In this document: positions 15,156-22,745 of the stretch, in pieces
Position numbering within the stretch: the stretch's first letter is position 1
How the letters are laid out: every line of letters begins with the position of its first letter
Program-made: the position numbers and the translations under genes
Notes under the pieces: generated by a model
Told to the model about the DNA's origin: nothing
What the model saw: the letters and a program-made list of their open reading frames with translations, nothing else
The model's database searches: none
Virus record (IMG/VR): IMGVR_UViG_3300009034_000080
Span: 1 to 44,002 of that record
DNA from: a virus
DNA length: 44,002 nt
Reading direction: 5' to 3' (one strand)

Positions 15156-16467
15156 GGAAATAATTGTCCGAGGCCGTTGGCATCCCTTCGGGCTTTTCTT
15201 TCTTGAATCTCTCGAGCTCGAACCCGAACTGCCCCATCATAAAGTTGAAGAAGGCCGCCGCAGTCTCGTCTTCCACCCAGTCGTTCTCCCGGGCGATCAT
15301 CAGAGCGTTGGTCACCTTCACGAGGAAGTCCGCCTGCTGCGGCAAGTCCCTTTTCAACGAAGCGATGTTTATCGAGAACGAAGTGTTGACATCTTCGGGA
15401 AGTACCTTGTGGAGAATCGCCTGATCGATGACGAACTGGAATATTCGGCGGAACATGTGCTTGAAGAACTTCTGCCTGGTGCTGAGGCGCTTCAGCGTCG
15501 GCACCGACATCTCACCCGCGGTCGCTTTGTTTGTGAATCCGCCTTCGGACATCCAAGTCTCGGGCGTGCCCGCGCCGGTCAGGATGTGCTGACGGATCAT
15601 GCGGGCCTCTTCCATCGCGTCCGAGGCTTTGAACTCCGGGACTATGGCGTTCCAAGTCACTTTCTCGTTGTGGGCGCGGATGGAGCCGGGTTTGGGCTTG
15701 CGGTTCTTCTCCAAGAAGTCTTTGATCTCTTGCGGGCCTGCACCGTCGAGCATGACGTCCCATATGTGCATGTTCCGGAGTTGCGCGTTTTCCAACCGCG
15801 TGTACAGGAATTCGTCGTAGCCCTCGATCCAATCAATCAGCGCCAGAACGTCCGAGTGGCCCCGTGTCGCATTGGTCACCTTGTTGACGGTGAAGAAGAA
15901 GGCGTCGCCCGTCAGCCTTCCGAAAGAGTCGCTGTACGGATTCTCATCGCGCCGGATGACAACCAACTCTTCCTTCTCGGAAACCTGCCCGTTCTGTTTC
16001 AGAACCAGTTTGTCTGGCACGTTTGCGTTTCTGGGAAGGGGCTTGACTTGCTGAATCTGTAGGGAATCCACCGTTTCCAACCTGACCGCCCCGTTGAAGG
16101 GGTTCACGGTCGGCACGTAGGCCTGCTCGCCGTTAAGAGCAAGTTCAAGCGCCATGTTGAACTGGCGGAGATCCATGTTGTTAATCTCATCATCCCAGAA
16201 ATTCTGCAGCACTTTCTGCACCCCGGGATCGACGGCCTTGAACGAAATCCCGTCTCCGACCGCGAAATCCTTCGAGAGCTCTATCAGCCGGAAGCAAAGC
16301 GGGTTGCTGAGGTACAGGTAGTATGCTATCTTCAGGTGCCTTTCCCAGAGGTAGGGCAGCAAGTCCTTTTCCACCTTGCCCAGCCTGCGGTAAAGGTGTT
16401 CGTCCTTGTCTATCAATTCCCCGAACTCGGCGTCCTGCTCCCGGAGGCCCGTTTCGGATTCCGCCAT
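15121..16467 (-). CDS. Portal protein
   Basis: The protein is about 448 aa, right for a portal, and lies between terminase and the minor head protein. It has the typical pattern: N-terminal helices, YYLYLSNPLCFRLIELSKDF, then WDDEINN and LALNGEQAYVP, and the late helical region with TGAGTPETWMSEGG. The portal ring forms the DNA channel and the packaging motor dock. I prefer ATG 16467 (AGGATTAAGAAAATG) over the TTG at 16494, which sits right against GGAG with no spacing. The 3' end overlaps the next gene. Confidence 0.87.
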   Translation of the reverse strand: MAESETGLREQDAEFGELIDKDEHLYRRLGKVEKDLLPYLWERHLKIAYYLYLSNPLCFRLIELSKDFAVGDGISFKAVDPGVQKVLQNFWDDEINNMDLRQFNMALELALNGEQAYVPTVNPFNGAVRLETVDSLQIQQVKPLPRNANVPDKLVLKQNGQVSEKEELVVIRRDENPYSDSFGRLTGDAFFFTVNKVTNATRGHSDVLALIDWIEGYDEFLYTRLENAQLRNMHIWDVMLDGAGPQEIKDFLEKNRKPKPGSIRAHNEKVTWNAIVPEFKASDAMEEARMIRQHILTGAGTPETWMSEGGFTNKATAGEMSVPTLKRLSTRQKFFKHMFRRIFQFVIDQAILHKVLPEDVNTSFSINIASLKRDLPQQADFLVKVTNALMIARENDWVEDETAAAFFNFMMGQFGFELERFKKEKPEGMPTASDNYFRAAKRLRNFAS

Positions 16468-16497
16468 TTTCTTAATCCTGCCCGCCACCCGCAACTC

Positions 16498-16836
16498 CTA
16501 TCCGTGATAGACCGCCTGTTCTATCGTGAGTTTGATGTCTTTCGAGAGATCGCTGTTGTCGCTGCTCCAATGCGCCCTGATTTCCGCGAAGTACACTGCT
16601 GGGTCCTGCGCAAGGTCCGTCTCGTTGAGGATAACGCTGACTATCCCGTTCTCCGCGCCCGACTTGTCGAAGTTCGCATCCGTCTTCTCGATTAAATAGC
16701 TCGTCTCCGCTTTCGAAGATTTCACGACGAACGAGAACGTGGCGCCGGAGACGTCGACGGCATCCCCGCTCAAATCCGTATATGTGAATTTGAGGGTTTT
16801 CGCCTCACCTTTTTTCACGGATATTTCAAGAGACAA
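16498..16836 (-). CDS. BppU N-terminal-like small structural protein
   Basis: The 112-aa protein reads like the N-terminal domain of baseplate upper proteins: a KKGEAKTLKFTYTDLSGDAVDVSGA start, FSFVVKS, and a later SVILNETDL. Such Ig-like domains attach to receptor-binding parts. It overlaps the adhesin-like gene by 11 nt. It ends in TAG, with GAG and TTG of the portal frame following directly in frame. The placement between terminase and portal is odd for a baseplate part and suggests a head-attached fibre; this is inference. Confidence 0.6.
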   Translation of the reverse strand: MSLEISVKKGEAKTLKFTYTDLSGDAVDVSGATFSFVVKSSKAETSYLIEKTDANFDKSGAENGIVSVILNETDLAQDPAVYFAEIRAHWSSDNSDLSKDIKLTIEQAVYHG

Positions 16837-18043
16837 CTTCCACCTCTACCTTGTATTCGTTCGTGATTTCCATCTCCGTCTCAATCTCCGGATCAAGTGC
16901 CGCTTCCACGTTCAATTCGTTTTCGACCTCCACGGCAACTTCAATCCACTTCTTGGGAATCTCTTCGACGATTGCCCCAATGAAGGTCACGGAGGTGAGG
17001 GTCGGCCGGTCTGCACCGCCGGAATTCATTTGCGCCCTGAGGAAATAATACCTGTGCCCGTCGACGGCGCCGCTCGCCAAGAATGTGTCCATCTCCGCCA
17101 CCGAGCGCCATGTGCCGTCCCATGTCGCGTTCCCTTCCGTGGGGGCGCCGCCATCGTAATACCCTATCTTGAACTTCACCGTGGAAGTGCCCGGTTCCGA
17201 GACCACCGCCGAGAAACCCGTGAAGCTGAAGGTGGCTCCGGCTCCCGCATCCAAAGCGTAGTCGACCGCGCCGTCGTCTGAGATTAGAAATTCGGGCGAA
17301 TCATCCCAGAACCGCTCTTCCGCGCCCGCAATCTGGTCGTAGAAGTCAACGTCGGGGTTGAAGCCCACGCTATTGGTGTAAACCGAGATTAGCGGATAGA
17401 GGAGATGGGTTTTGTCGAATGTTGCTCCCGTAATAACAGCTGGACCCCAAAGCGAAATCCAATTCGCGGGGTCGCCGCCATACTTCGCAATCGGGTTGAC
17501 AATTGCATACCAGAGCTGGAAGGTTTGTTGCGCGCCCGAGATGTCGCGCTTGATGCGGAACCATATGTCCGCTTGCGCATCAATAAACGATATTACCAAG
17601 GGGTTTGCCGCCCCCGCGATAACCGAGTATGCAGCCGCATTTCTCAACGCATGGTCGTAACACACGAAAACGGTGTTGCCTTGCGAACGCCATAGATGCA
17701 AATAGTTAGACCTTACCTTATCGCCTATGTAGTTGAGAAAGCTGAAGTAACAAACTACTTCTGCATCCTCGTAACTGACATCCCTCCGCGAACCGCCCGA
17801 CCAAGGAATGGCGGATCCGTTGTCGTTCCAATGGTGCAGACCCGCGCTTTCCGAAATGGTCGCGGTTTTGAGGGTAGGCCACGCCACCCACATCTCCGTG
17901 CCCGACAGTCTCGTCCACTCGGAATAGACTTCCCCGAACACATCCGCATCGGGCGCAAGCTTTGCGACACCCGCGTCGACGACGACCTTGTAGTTGTTGT
18001 CAACCGCCGCGATTTTGAAGTTGTCCACAAGGAAGTTGGCCAT
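16826..18043 (-). CDS. Adhesin-like structural protein, possible head fibre
   Basis: The 405-aa protein is aromatic- and glycine-rich and beta-predicted. Residues about 30-210 (FWLRIKRD-like strands, DADVFGEVYSEW, SAGLHHWNDNG, ADIWFRIKRDISGAQQTFQLWY) resemble a concanavalin/LamG-like sandwich. Residues about 265-365 look like a second beta domain (STVKFKIGYYDGG, GHRYYFLRAQM). The C-terminus is a run of alternating charged strands (VEVAVEVENELNVEAALDPE). It starts with ATG at 18043, overlapping the terminase stop. It could bind host or environmental glycans from the capsid; no enzymatic motif is visible. Confidence 0.55.
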   Translation of the reverse strand: MANFLVDNFKIAAVDNNYKVVVDAGVAKLAPDADVFGEVYSEWTRLSGTEMWVAWPTLKTATISESAGLHHWNDNGSAIPWSGGSRRDVSYEDAEVVCYFSFLNYIGDKVRSNYLHLWRSQGNTVFVCYDHALRNAAAYSVIAGAANPLVISFIDAQADIWFRIKRDISGAQQTFQLWYAIVNPIAKYGGDPANWISLWGPAVITGATFDKTHLLYPLISVYTNSVGFNPDVDFYDQIAGAEERFWDDSPEFLISDDGAVDYALDAGAGATFSFTGFSAVVSEPGTSTVKFKIGYYDGGAPTEGNATWDGTWRSVAEMDTFLASGAVDGHRYYFLRAQMNSGGADRPTLTSVTFIGAIVEEIPKKWIEVAVEVENELNVEAALDPEIETEMEITNEYKVEVEVVS

Positions 18044-19824
18044 TACGCCCCGCCCCCCTTGAACAATGATCGCCCCGTACCGACGCTCCCGAATAGCTGT
18101 CCCTTGTCCCTGTTTCTGCCCATCAACCGTATCTTCAGCCGCGCTCTTTTCTCATCCGGGTCGGCGTCTCCGTCCGCGTCGTCGCTTCCGAACGCGGCGC
18201 TCGCGTTCCCGGAATCCAGGAATTCGAATCCGTATCTCGTCGCGTCGCCCGCGTGAATCTCCTTGTTCTTTAAGGGAACCTCCGACGTGGGCCTGCCTTC
18301 GGGATCGACGGGGTAGCGGGTCTCCTGCAGGTAGCCGAGGAGATGCTTGCATCGCGGATGTACGAGAACCTTGGGCTCGTCCTCCACCAAGTCTTCCAGC
18401 GCCGCGTTCATCAGCATCAATCCGTGCGGTATGGGGTTCTTGCGGGGCGTGCGAATCCTGACGCCCTTCTTGCGAAGCATCGTCACGTCGCTCTCGCCTA
18501 TGACTTCGTGCGTCTGCTTCCCCGCGATGTCGCCCACGTCGATCCAGCCGCCCGCGGGAATATAGGGTTTGGCGTTCACCACGTCCGCGACGTCCTCTAT
18601 TTTGGTGAACGTGAACCAGGACTCGTCGAAGAACCTCAGCTGGCCCGTCACGGGATGCCGCTGCGCGTACTCCACGCACGTCGCGCCGCTCCATCCGAAG
18701 TCCCAGAACCTGTATGCCGGGGTTTGAAGGTTCCACGTCGGATCGAACTCCGCCGTTTTACTCTTGTGGATCCGCTCGTTGAACGCCGGGAAAGTGTAGC
18801 CGCTCAACGACACCCTGTTGCACAGCCAGACAGTCTTGAACTCGTCGAGGGGCAGCATCTTGAATTTGCGTATCACGCCGTCGATTTCGTAGTAGCCTCT
18901 CGATCTGCGCGCCTTGCCCTTGCAGATGTCGCGCCAGCTCACGATCTCCCCGTCCGCGCCCATCTTGACAATCTTCTTGCACGCGTTGCACGACTTTTTC
19001 CTGCAGCGCTTCATGACCTCGAAGATGCACCACTTGTAAACCTTTATCCCGCGCTCCGCGGCGTTCTTGAGAAGGCCGGTCATGATGCCGAAGCGCTTGT
19101 GATGGGTGGAGGTCATGCCTATGGATGCCTTGATGCCGGCAAAAGAGCGGGTGGTGCTGAGGGACTGCCTGAAGACTATCGGGTCGAACTCCTCTATTTC
19201 GTCGAGGCACAGCTTCTGGGGATGCTGCCCCAGCACCGACTTGGAGGACTGCGTGAGAATCGACACCTGCGACCCGTTCCGGAACTTCATGCTCTTCGCC
19301 TGCAGATCCTTCACCGCGGCGGAACATGCGGGGATGGTCATGAAGAGTTGGGAGTACTCGTAGACCCGCTTGGACTGTTCTTCCGAGCCCCCGAGGATTT
19401 TGCTCTGGCACTTGGGCCGGGTGGCCGAAGTTAGGAAAAGGAGGAAGGCGTCGCCCATCGTCTTGTAGCCGTGCCTGTTGGCGAAGCCGAGCCAGTCCCC
19501 GGCCTCTTCGAAGTAAACCTCCGCGAAGGCGTCGAACGGCGCTACGTGCCCTTCGCACACCGCCTTGTCGGGAATGCGCGGGAGCCCCGTGTAGTCGGCC
19601 ATCGCCCAGCAGACGCTTCGGAGCCTGTCCTTCGTTTGGATTCCCTTGGCTAATGCGGATGCGATAATCGTGTTGAGCCTCTTCTCCTCGTCGGTCATGT
19701 ATTCAACCGTTTCGGAAGCGGGTAGCCCGAATCTTTCGGCGTATTGTTTTCTCTGCTCCGGAGGCAGCAGTTCGGCAAGCCTGTCTATCTCGCGTAACTT
19801 GTTGATTGAACGCGTCTTAGGCAC
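18043..19824 (-). CDS. terL: Terminase large subunit
   Basis: The 593-aa protein has a degenerate Walker A (NRHGYKTM, about 117-124), a Walker B with LCLDEIEEF, and the nuclease-like pair FWDFGWSGAT and IDVGDIAG, so it fits the motor plus nuclease layout. A cysteine cluster (CRKKSCNACKK) about 290-300 probably binds zinc. It cuts concatemeric DNA and pumps it through the portal. The start is a GTG with GGAG 11 nt upstream, preceded by a non-coding region of about 335 nt. The C-terminus is acidic, then basic. Confidence 0.88.
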   Translation of the reverse strand: MPKTRSINKLREIDRLAELLPPEQRKQYAERFGLPASETVEYMTDEEKRLNTIIASALAKGIQTKDRLRSVCWAMADYTGLPRIPDKAVCEGHVAPFDAFAEVYFEEAGDWLGFANRHGYKTMGDAFLLFLTSATRPKCQSKILGGSEEQSKRVYEYSQLFMTIPACSAAVKDLQAKSMKFRNGSQVSILTQSSKSVLGQHPQKLCLDEIEEFDPIVFRQSLSTTRSFAGIKASIGMTSTHHKRFGIMTGLLKNAAERGIKVYKWCIFEVMKRCRKKSCNACKKIVKMGADGEIVSWRDICKGKARRSRGYYEIDGVIRKFKMLPLDEFKTVWLCNRVSLSGYTFPAFNERIHKSKTAEFDPTWNLQTPAYRFWDFGWSGATCVEYAQRHPVTGQLRFFDESWFTFTKIEDVADVVNAKPYIPAGGWIDVGDIAGKQTHEVIGESDVTMLRKKGVRIRTPRKNPIPHGLMLMNAALEDLVEDEPKVLVHPRCKHLLGYLQETRYPVDPEGRPTSEVPLKNKEIHAGDATRYGFEFLDSGNASAAFGSDDADGDADPDEKRARLKIRLMGRNRDKGQLFGSVGTGRSLFKGGGA

Positions 19825-20159
19825 TTATCGTTTCGCTCCATGAATACCACACAAAAGGATGTGTCCCGATATTCTCGAAAATGGTTCTGGATTTTTTTGG
19901 GGTCCTCACAACTCTCCCGAAAAATTTTTTCAAAATAAAATTCACACAACATCCCCACCACACAAGAGTACCATCGAATCCCCGACGCCGACGCGAATGA
20001 AAGCGACCATGCCGCCGGACGGCGGAGAGTTTTTCTTCTTAGGCGCATGGTTGTGTGGTATGGCCCTGAGAGTCCGATGTTTATTGAGTTTGGTGGGAGG
20101 CGATTTTTGGATTTCCTCACCGTCCTTGTTTTACCTACAGTTGCAGGCAGAATTTTTCT
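19825..20159. other. Non-coding region between terminase genes (candidate packaging site)
   Basis: No supported gene lies here. It is AT-rich in part (runs of T at 19892-19898 and 19925-19930) and holds three copies of TGTGTGGT in both orientations. It also has a short hairpin with a T-run on the plus strand. Non-coding DNA next to terminase genes often carries the cos or pac site; that role is inferred. Confidence 0.45.
20012..20040 (+). terminator. Plus-strand terminator-like hairpin
   Basis: CCGCC GGAC GGCGG followed by GAGAG and a T-rich tract (20030-20040) reads as a small intrinsic terminator on the plus strand. No plus-strand gene precedes it, so it could end an antisense transcript or be chance. 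Confidence 0.3.
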
Positions 20160-20609
20160 TTACGGTGCAGCACACCTCTCCCGAGGATTATTTTTCAGGC
20201 TGTTGAGGGCATCCTCGAGATACCGAATCTTCTTTTCCAGCTCGCCGACCTCGACCGTCTTCATCAGCGTGGGCATCAGCCCGTTCATCGCGCGGGCCTT
20301 CACCGGCGAGAGTCGGTTCAGCTTGACCTCGGATATGATCATCAGTATCAGTTCGCGCACGTCCTGGGCTGTGGAAATGCGTCTGGCGAGATCCTTCCAG
20401 TAGGTCCTCCGGGAGTTCTCCAGCGCGCCCTTGGGATCCGTCACGATCTTGGAGCGGTCGGGATCGTGCCTCCAGCAGTAGTCCGAATTCTCCGACGCGA
20501 AGTTCTGGCACTCGCCGCCGTCCGACTTGTAGCCTTTGCACTTCTGGGACTCGGAAGGAAGGTCGGGGGAAGAGCCGGACGAAAGCCCATGCGGATTGCT
20601 TTCCGACAT
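20160..20609 (-). CDS. Putative terminase small subunit with N-terminal zinc motif
   Basis: The 149-aa protein lies directly upstream of the large terminase. Residues about 23-50 hold a Cys/His set (CKGYKSDGGECQNF, then YCWRHDP) like the short zinc motif seen at the start of some phage packaging or DNA-binding proteins. The rest is helical and ends in a coiled coil (GELEKKIRYLEDALNSLKNN) fit for oligomerisation. The ATG at 20609 has GGAGG 9 nt upstream. It is the first gene behind the late promoter. Function is by position. Confidence 0.6.
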   Translation of the reverse strand: MSESNPHGLSSGSSPDLPSESQKCKGYKSDGGECQNFASENSDYCWRHDPDRSKIVTDPKGALENSRRTYWKDLARRISTAQDVRELILMIISEVKLNRLSPVKARAMNGLMPTLMKTVEVGELEKKIRYLEDALNSLKNNPRERCAAP

Positions 20610-20654
20610 CTATGCGTACCTCCAAACAGAAGGACATCTTTCCCGGGCACACAT

Positions 20655-20683
20655 ATTAGACGCTATGGAAAGGCAAAAGTCAA
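20655..20683 (-). promoter_or_regulatory. Sigma-70-type late promoter P1
   Basis: On the minus strand TTGACT (20678-20683), 17-bp spacer, TCTAAT (20655-20660). It points into the small terminase gene, whose ATG is 46 nt downstream of the -10. An 8-bp inverted repeat (TTTCCCGG 20639-20646 and CCGGGAAA 20693-20700) brackets the promoter and could be an operator. Confidence 0.7.
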
Positions 20684-20870
20684 CGGAAAAATCCGGGAAA
20701 ACAGATGTGTGGTATGAACGAAAGAACGGCAACCGCAAGCGGGCGGAGGGCTTAAAGAGGGAAAGAAAAGTTTTGCGAAACCGGGCGCAAAGAGGAATTT
20801 AAGAAAAACGCGCGGCGGAAGGGCGGCCGAACGCGAAGCGAACGCCAAGCCGGAAGTCGACGCCGACAAG
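20684..20870. other. Non-coding region upstream of P1
   Basis: No supported gene. On the minus strand it has GC-rich self-complementary sequence after the stop of the 20871 gene, then GTTTTTCTT (about 20800-20808), which may act as the end of the accessory operon. The last copy of TGTGTGGTAT lies here. Confidence 0.4.
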
Positions 20871-21197
20871 TCAGGCGCTGGTGCCCGACGCCTTCGCGAT
20901 GACTGCTTGAACCTGTTTTAACATGTGCCTTTGGCTCTTACGCGTTTGCGTACAGTCCATGCTTTCGTTTACTTGGAGGGTATCGCACACCCGAGTCAGC
21001 GCCGCCAGAAGGTCGTCGTGGCTGTTGCAGGCGCGGATGATGAAGGCGGCGTTAATTTCGCCAGTACTTGCTATTCCACAATCAACAAAGGCAACCACAT
21101 TCTCTTGCGCGTCCCTCAGGGTAATCCTGTAAAGAGCGGGTTCGCCGTAATGCATCCTTCCGCTAATCTTGAACGGCAACTTGCTATGCTTGCCCAT
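20871..21197 (-). CDS. Hypothetical phage protein (108 aa)
   Basis: The middle part (IRACNSHDDLLAALTRVCDTLQ) has the small conserved pattern of common accessory phage proteins in which a short strand domain is followed by a NSHDDLL helix. The ATG at 21197 is preceded by GGAGGCGCAG; the longer frame to 21221 is unlikely. It is the last gene of the accessory operon. Function unknown. Confidence 0.6.
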   Translation of the reverse strand: MGKHSKLPFKISGRMHYGEPALYRITLRDAQENVVAFVDCGIASTGEINAAFIIRACNSHDDLLAALTRVCDTLQVNESMDCTQTRKSQRHMLKQVQAVIAKASGTSA

Positions 21198-21453
21198 CTG
21201 CGCCTCCTTCCGCCTCCGCAATCTTGGCCTCGATGCTTTCCCAGTTGATGTGTTCTTGCCATCCCCTCTTGGTGAGTTCGCAGACCGCCTTCAAAGCCGA
21301 GAGAACATCCGGCGCGGCCGCAATCAGAAAGCCGTTGCCGTCCATTTCGTCATCGGCCACTTCGCAGGCGCTGAGGTCCACGACGAGCCTGCCCTTCTCA
21401 TCCGTTACCGAACCGTCGGCGTACTCCCACAGCCCCGGTGTGTGCTCACTCAT
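21184..21453 (-). CDS. Hypothetical phage protein with GFLIAAAPDVL motif
   Basis: The 89-aa protein has NGFLIAAAPDVLSALKAVCEL, the well-known but functionally unassigned pattern (ARLIAAAPDLLEAL) of many phage accessory proteins. It shares its helix pattern with the next gene. It starts with ATG behind a GGGAGGACGGG site. Confidence 0.65.
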   Translation of the reverse strand: MSEHTPGLWEYADGSVTDEKGRLVVDLSACEVADDEMDGNGFLIAAAPDVLSALKAVCELTKRGWQEHINWESIEAKIAEAEGGADGQA

Positions 21454-21465
21454 CCCGTCCTCCCT

Positions 21466-21669
21466 TCAATCAACATACCGGCGAAAATACACGTCGCGGT
21501 CCCCAGGTTCCTCATCTGTAAATTTAACGTCAAGGTGATATTCGGTGTGTTCTTCACCATCAAGCCATATTGTTTCGCTCTTATAAATGGTAACGACTCG
21601 TGCAGTACCTTCCAACCGCCATTTCGTGATTGGGTCTTCGTGTATTTCTATTTCTTGTCCAACTTCCAT
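21466..21669 (-). CDS. Hypothetical 67-aa protein
   Basis: A small acidic, strand-rich protein (EYHLDVKFTDEEPGDRDVYF) with no membrane segment. It is preceded by AAGGGGGACGGG. Not recognised. Confidence 0.5.
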   Translation of the reverse strand: MEVGQEIEIHEDPITKWRLEGTARVVTIYKSETIWLDGEEHTEYHLDVKFTDEEPGDRDVYFRRYVD

Positions 21670-21687
21670 CCCGTCCCCCTTCCTGTA

Positions 21688-21924
21688 TTAGTCTTGCGGC
21701 CAAAGCTGCGTGTCCACGAAAAGCGTTTTACGCCTGTTCACGCGCCCATCCTTTTGCCACGGGTGATATAGGCTGCGTAGGGTTATCGCCTTAACAATGT
21801 GCGGTTCGCCATCTGCGCCGTCATCTATCAACACTTGGTAGTCATCGAAGCTGCCGCGTTCCGTGCCCACGGCCCTTAACGCAAATAGGTACAGCGACTG
21901 ACTGCTAATTGATTGGCAGTTCAC
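21688..21924 (-). CDS. Hypothetical 78-aa protein
   Basis: The GTG at 21924 overlaps the TGA of the upstream gene (GTGA) and follows GGGAGGCGCAAT; the longer frame to 22002 is a shadow. The protein has YQVLIDDGADGEPHIVKAITL, probably a small mixed alpha/beta fold. Not recognised. Confidence 0.5.
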   Translation of the reverse strand: MNCQSISSQSLYLFALRAVGTERGSFDDYQVLIDDGADGEPHIVKAITLRSLYHPWQKDGRVNRRKTLFVDTQLWPQD

Positions 21925-22124
21925 ATTGCGCCTCCCTTCCGTTCTGCAACCACTTGAGCCAAAGTGACGTCCTCGCCCTCTTTCCACTTGCGGCGGAACC
22001 ACTCTTGTTTTGCTGATTCGCCCTTTTGCTTGCGCTTGTCAAATAACGGGCGTACAATAGCCCGATTAAGAAACTCGCTTTGCTTGCGTAGGTCCTCACG
22101 TTCTTTCTTGGTTAGCTTGGTCAA
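21921..22124 (-). CDS. Hypothetical basic 67-aa protein
   Basis: A lysine/arginine-rich helical protein (KEREDLRKQSEFLNRAIV, then WFRRKWKEGEDVTLAQVV). It could bind nucleic acid, but no motif proves it. It has GGGAGGAGGCAGTC before a TTG/ATG-type start at 22124. Confidence 0.5.
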   Translation of the reverse strand: MTKLTKKEREDLRKQSEFLNRAIVRPLFDKRKQKGESAKQEWFRRKWKEGEDVTLAQVVAERKGGAM

Positions 22125-22138
22125 GACTGCCTCCTCCC

Positions 22139-22159
22139 GATGTTAGAAAATCGAACATC
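22139..22159. promoter_or_regulatory. Inverted repeat upstream of the 22124 gene (operator-like)
   Basis: GATGTTAGA and TCGAACATC, separated by AAA, are complementary with one mismatch. It lies just before the ribosome binding site of the next gene and may be an operator or an mRNA hairpin. Confidence 0.4.
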
Positions 22160-22182
22160 CAATTTCCGTAAAGCCCTTATCA

Positions 22183-22202
22183 GGACGCTCCGCAGAGCGC
22201 CC
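22183..22202. terminator. GC-rich hairpin after the 22213 gene
   Basis: GGACGCTC CGCA GAGCGCCC forms a short stem with a tetraloop. No T-run follows on the minus strand, so it may be a partial terminator or an mRNA stabiliser. Confidence 0.35.
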
Positions 22203-22212
22203 GGGAAAGGCT

Positions 22213-22455
22213 CTATACCTCTGTCATGTCTGCGATGTAGTTCAGTAAGTCCTTGACGGGCCAGCGGCTTGTACCAAAAGCCCGCGCAAGTGCTTGGTCA
22301 TCTTCATCGAGCGATGAATCAGCCCCGGGAAACAGCGTTGTGTACTGGCCAAAGTTATTGGCAAACTGCCGCAACTCATCCACCAGCATGTTAACCTCCC
22401 GATGCTGACCATCAAGCCCTTGCACCGTCTCTGCACACCGATTCAATTCTGCCAT
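22213..22455 (-). CDS. Hypothetical 80-aa protein
   Basis: A small acidic helical protein (VNMLVDELRQFANNFGQYTT, WPVKDLLNYIADMTEV). The ATG at 22455 has GGGAGGATACGA upstream; the longer frame to 22518 overlaps the leader hairpin. It overlaps the 48-aa leader ORF. Not recognised. Confidence 0.55.
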   Translation of the reverse strand: MAELNRCAETVQGLDGQHREVNMLVDELRQFANNFGQYTTLFPGADSSLDEDDQALARAFGTSRWPVKDLLNYIADMTEV

Positions 22456-22558
22456 TCGTATCCTCCCTTCCCTCAAGAAAGAAAAGAACCCCGGAGAGGA
22501 TCGAGGAATCCCGCGCAAAGGCGTGGTTCTCCGGGGTTCTGTAAAAGCTAACGGACAT
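22412..22558 (-). CDS. 48-aa leader ORF containing a terminator-like hairpin
   Basis: It starts with ATG at 22558 behind a perfect GGAGG (6 nt spacing), 25 nt downstream of the -10 of promoter P2. It begins MSVSFYRTPENHAF and overlaps the next gene by 44 nt in another frame. The hairpin at 22485-22540 lies within it, so translation of the ORF would affect hairpin folding, as in leader-peptide attenuation. No known peptide is recognised. Confidence 0.5.
   Translation of the reverse strand: MSVSFYRTPENHAFARDSSILSGVLFFLEGREDTNGRIESVCRDGARA
22474..22540 (-). terminator. Terminator-like hairpin within the P2 leader
   Basis: On the minus strand AGAACCCCGGAGA (22528-22540) pairs perfectly with TCTCCGGGGTTCT (22485-22497), a 13-bp stem with a 30-nt loop, followed by TTTCTTTCTTG. 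This is a good intrinsic terminator or attenuator, about 35 nt after the start site of P2. Confidence 0.6.
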
Positions 22559-22582
22559 CGCGTTCCTCCTCAATCCTACTAA

Positions 22583-22611
22583 AGTATACGATGGGAACGC
22601 GGACCCGTCAA
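22583..22611 (-). promoter_or_regulatory. Sigma-70-type promoter P2
   Basis: TTGACG (22606-22611), 17-bp spacer, TATACT (22583-22588) on the minus strand. It drives the accessory genes at 22.5-20.9 kb. The bases before the -35 (CCGGATTTTCC) closely match those before P1. Confidence 0.72.
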
Positions 22612-22658
22612 GGAAAATCCGGGGAAAAGAAGAAGAAAGATGTGCAGCAATCAAAGCG

Positions 22659-22745
22659 TCAGAAGCGTGCGTTGCTGAAGCCTGAATGCGGAGATCGGCA
22701 AAACTTCTCCATGACATCGCCCTGCATCAGCTTCCAGTCAGTCAT
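22659..22745 (-). pseudogene. 28-codon ORF resembling a methyltransferase N-terminus
   Basis: The peptide starts MTDWKLMQGDVMEKF, which matches the opening strand of beta-class DNA methyltransferases (WKLxxGDCLEVL) but stops before any DPPY motif. The ATG overlaps the stop region of the small membrane protein. It is either a decayed remnant or a chance similarity. Confidence 0.35.

Larger units (their letters stand above)
19844..20716. repeat. Four dispersed copies of TGTGTGGT around the small terminase gene
   Basis: Copies: minus strand at 19844-19853 (TGTGTGGTAT) and about 19956-19964 (TGTGTGGTG); plus strand at 20052-20061 and 20706-20715 (both TGTGTGGTAT). Three copies agree over ten bases. 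They flank the putative small terminase gene, so they may be its binding sites. Confidence 0.4.

Noticed and set aside
14542-16062. 506-codon plus-strand frame opposite the minor head and portal genes
   Set aside because: Antisense to two genes with clear family signatures, no ribosome binding site, serine/leucine/arginine-rich shadow composition.
19859-20206. Plus-strand open frame of 115 codons between the terminase genes
   Set aside because: It has no ribosome binding site, odd composition, and overlaps the small terminase end. No family resemblance was seen.
20188-20652. Minus-strand frame of 154 codons over the small terminase gene
   Set aside because: It is a shadow frame rich in Arg and Pro; the 149-aa frame has the zinc motif, coiled coil and good ribosome binding site.
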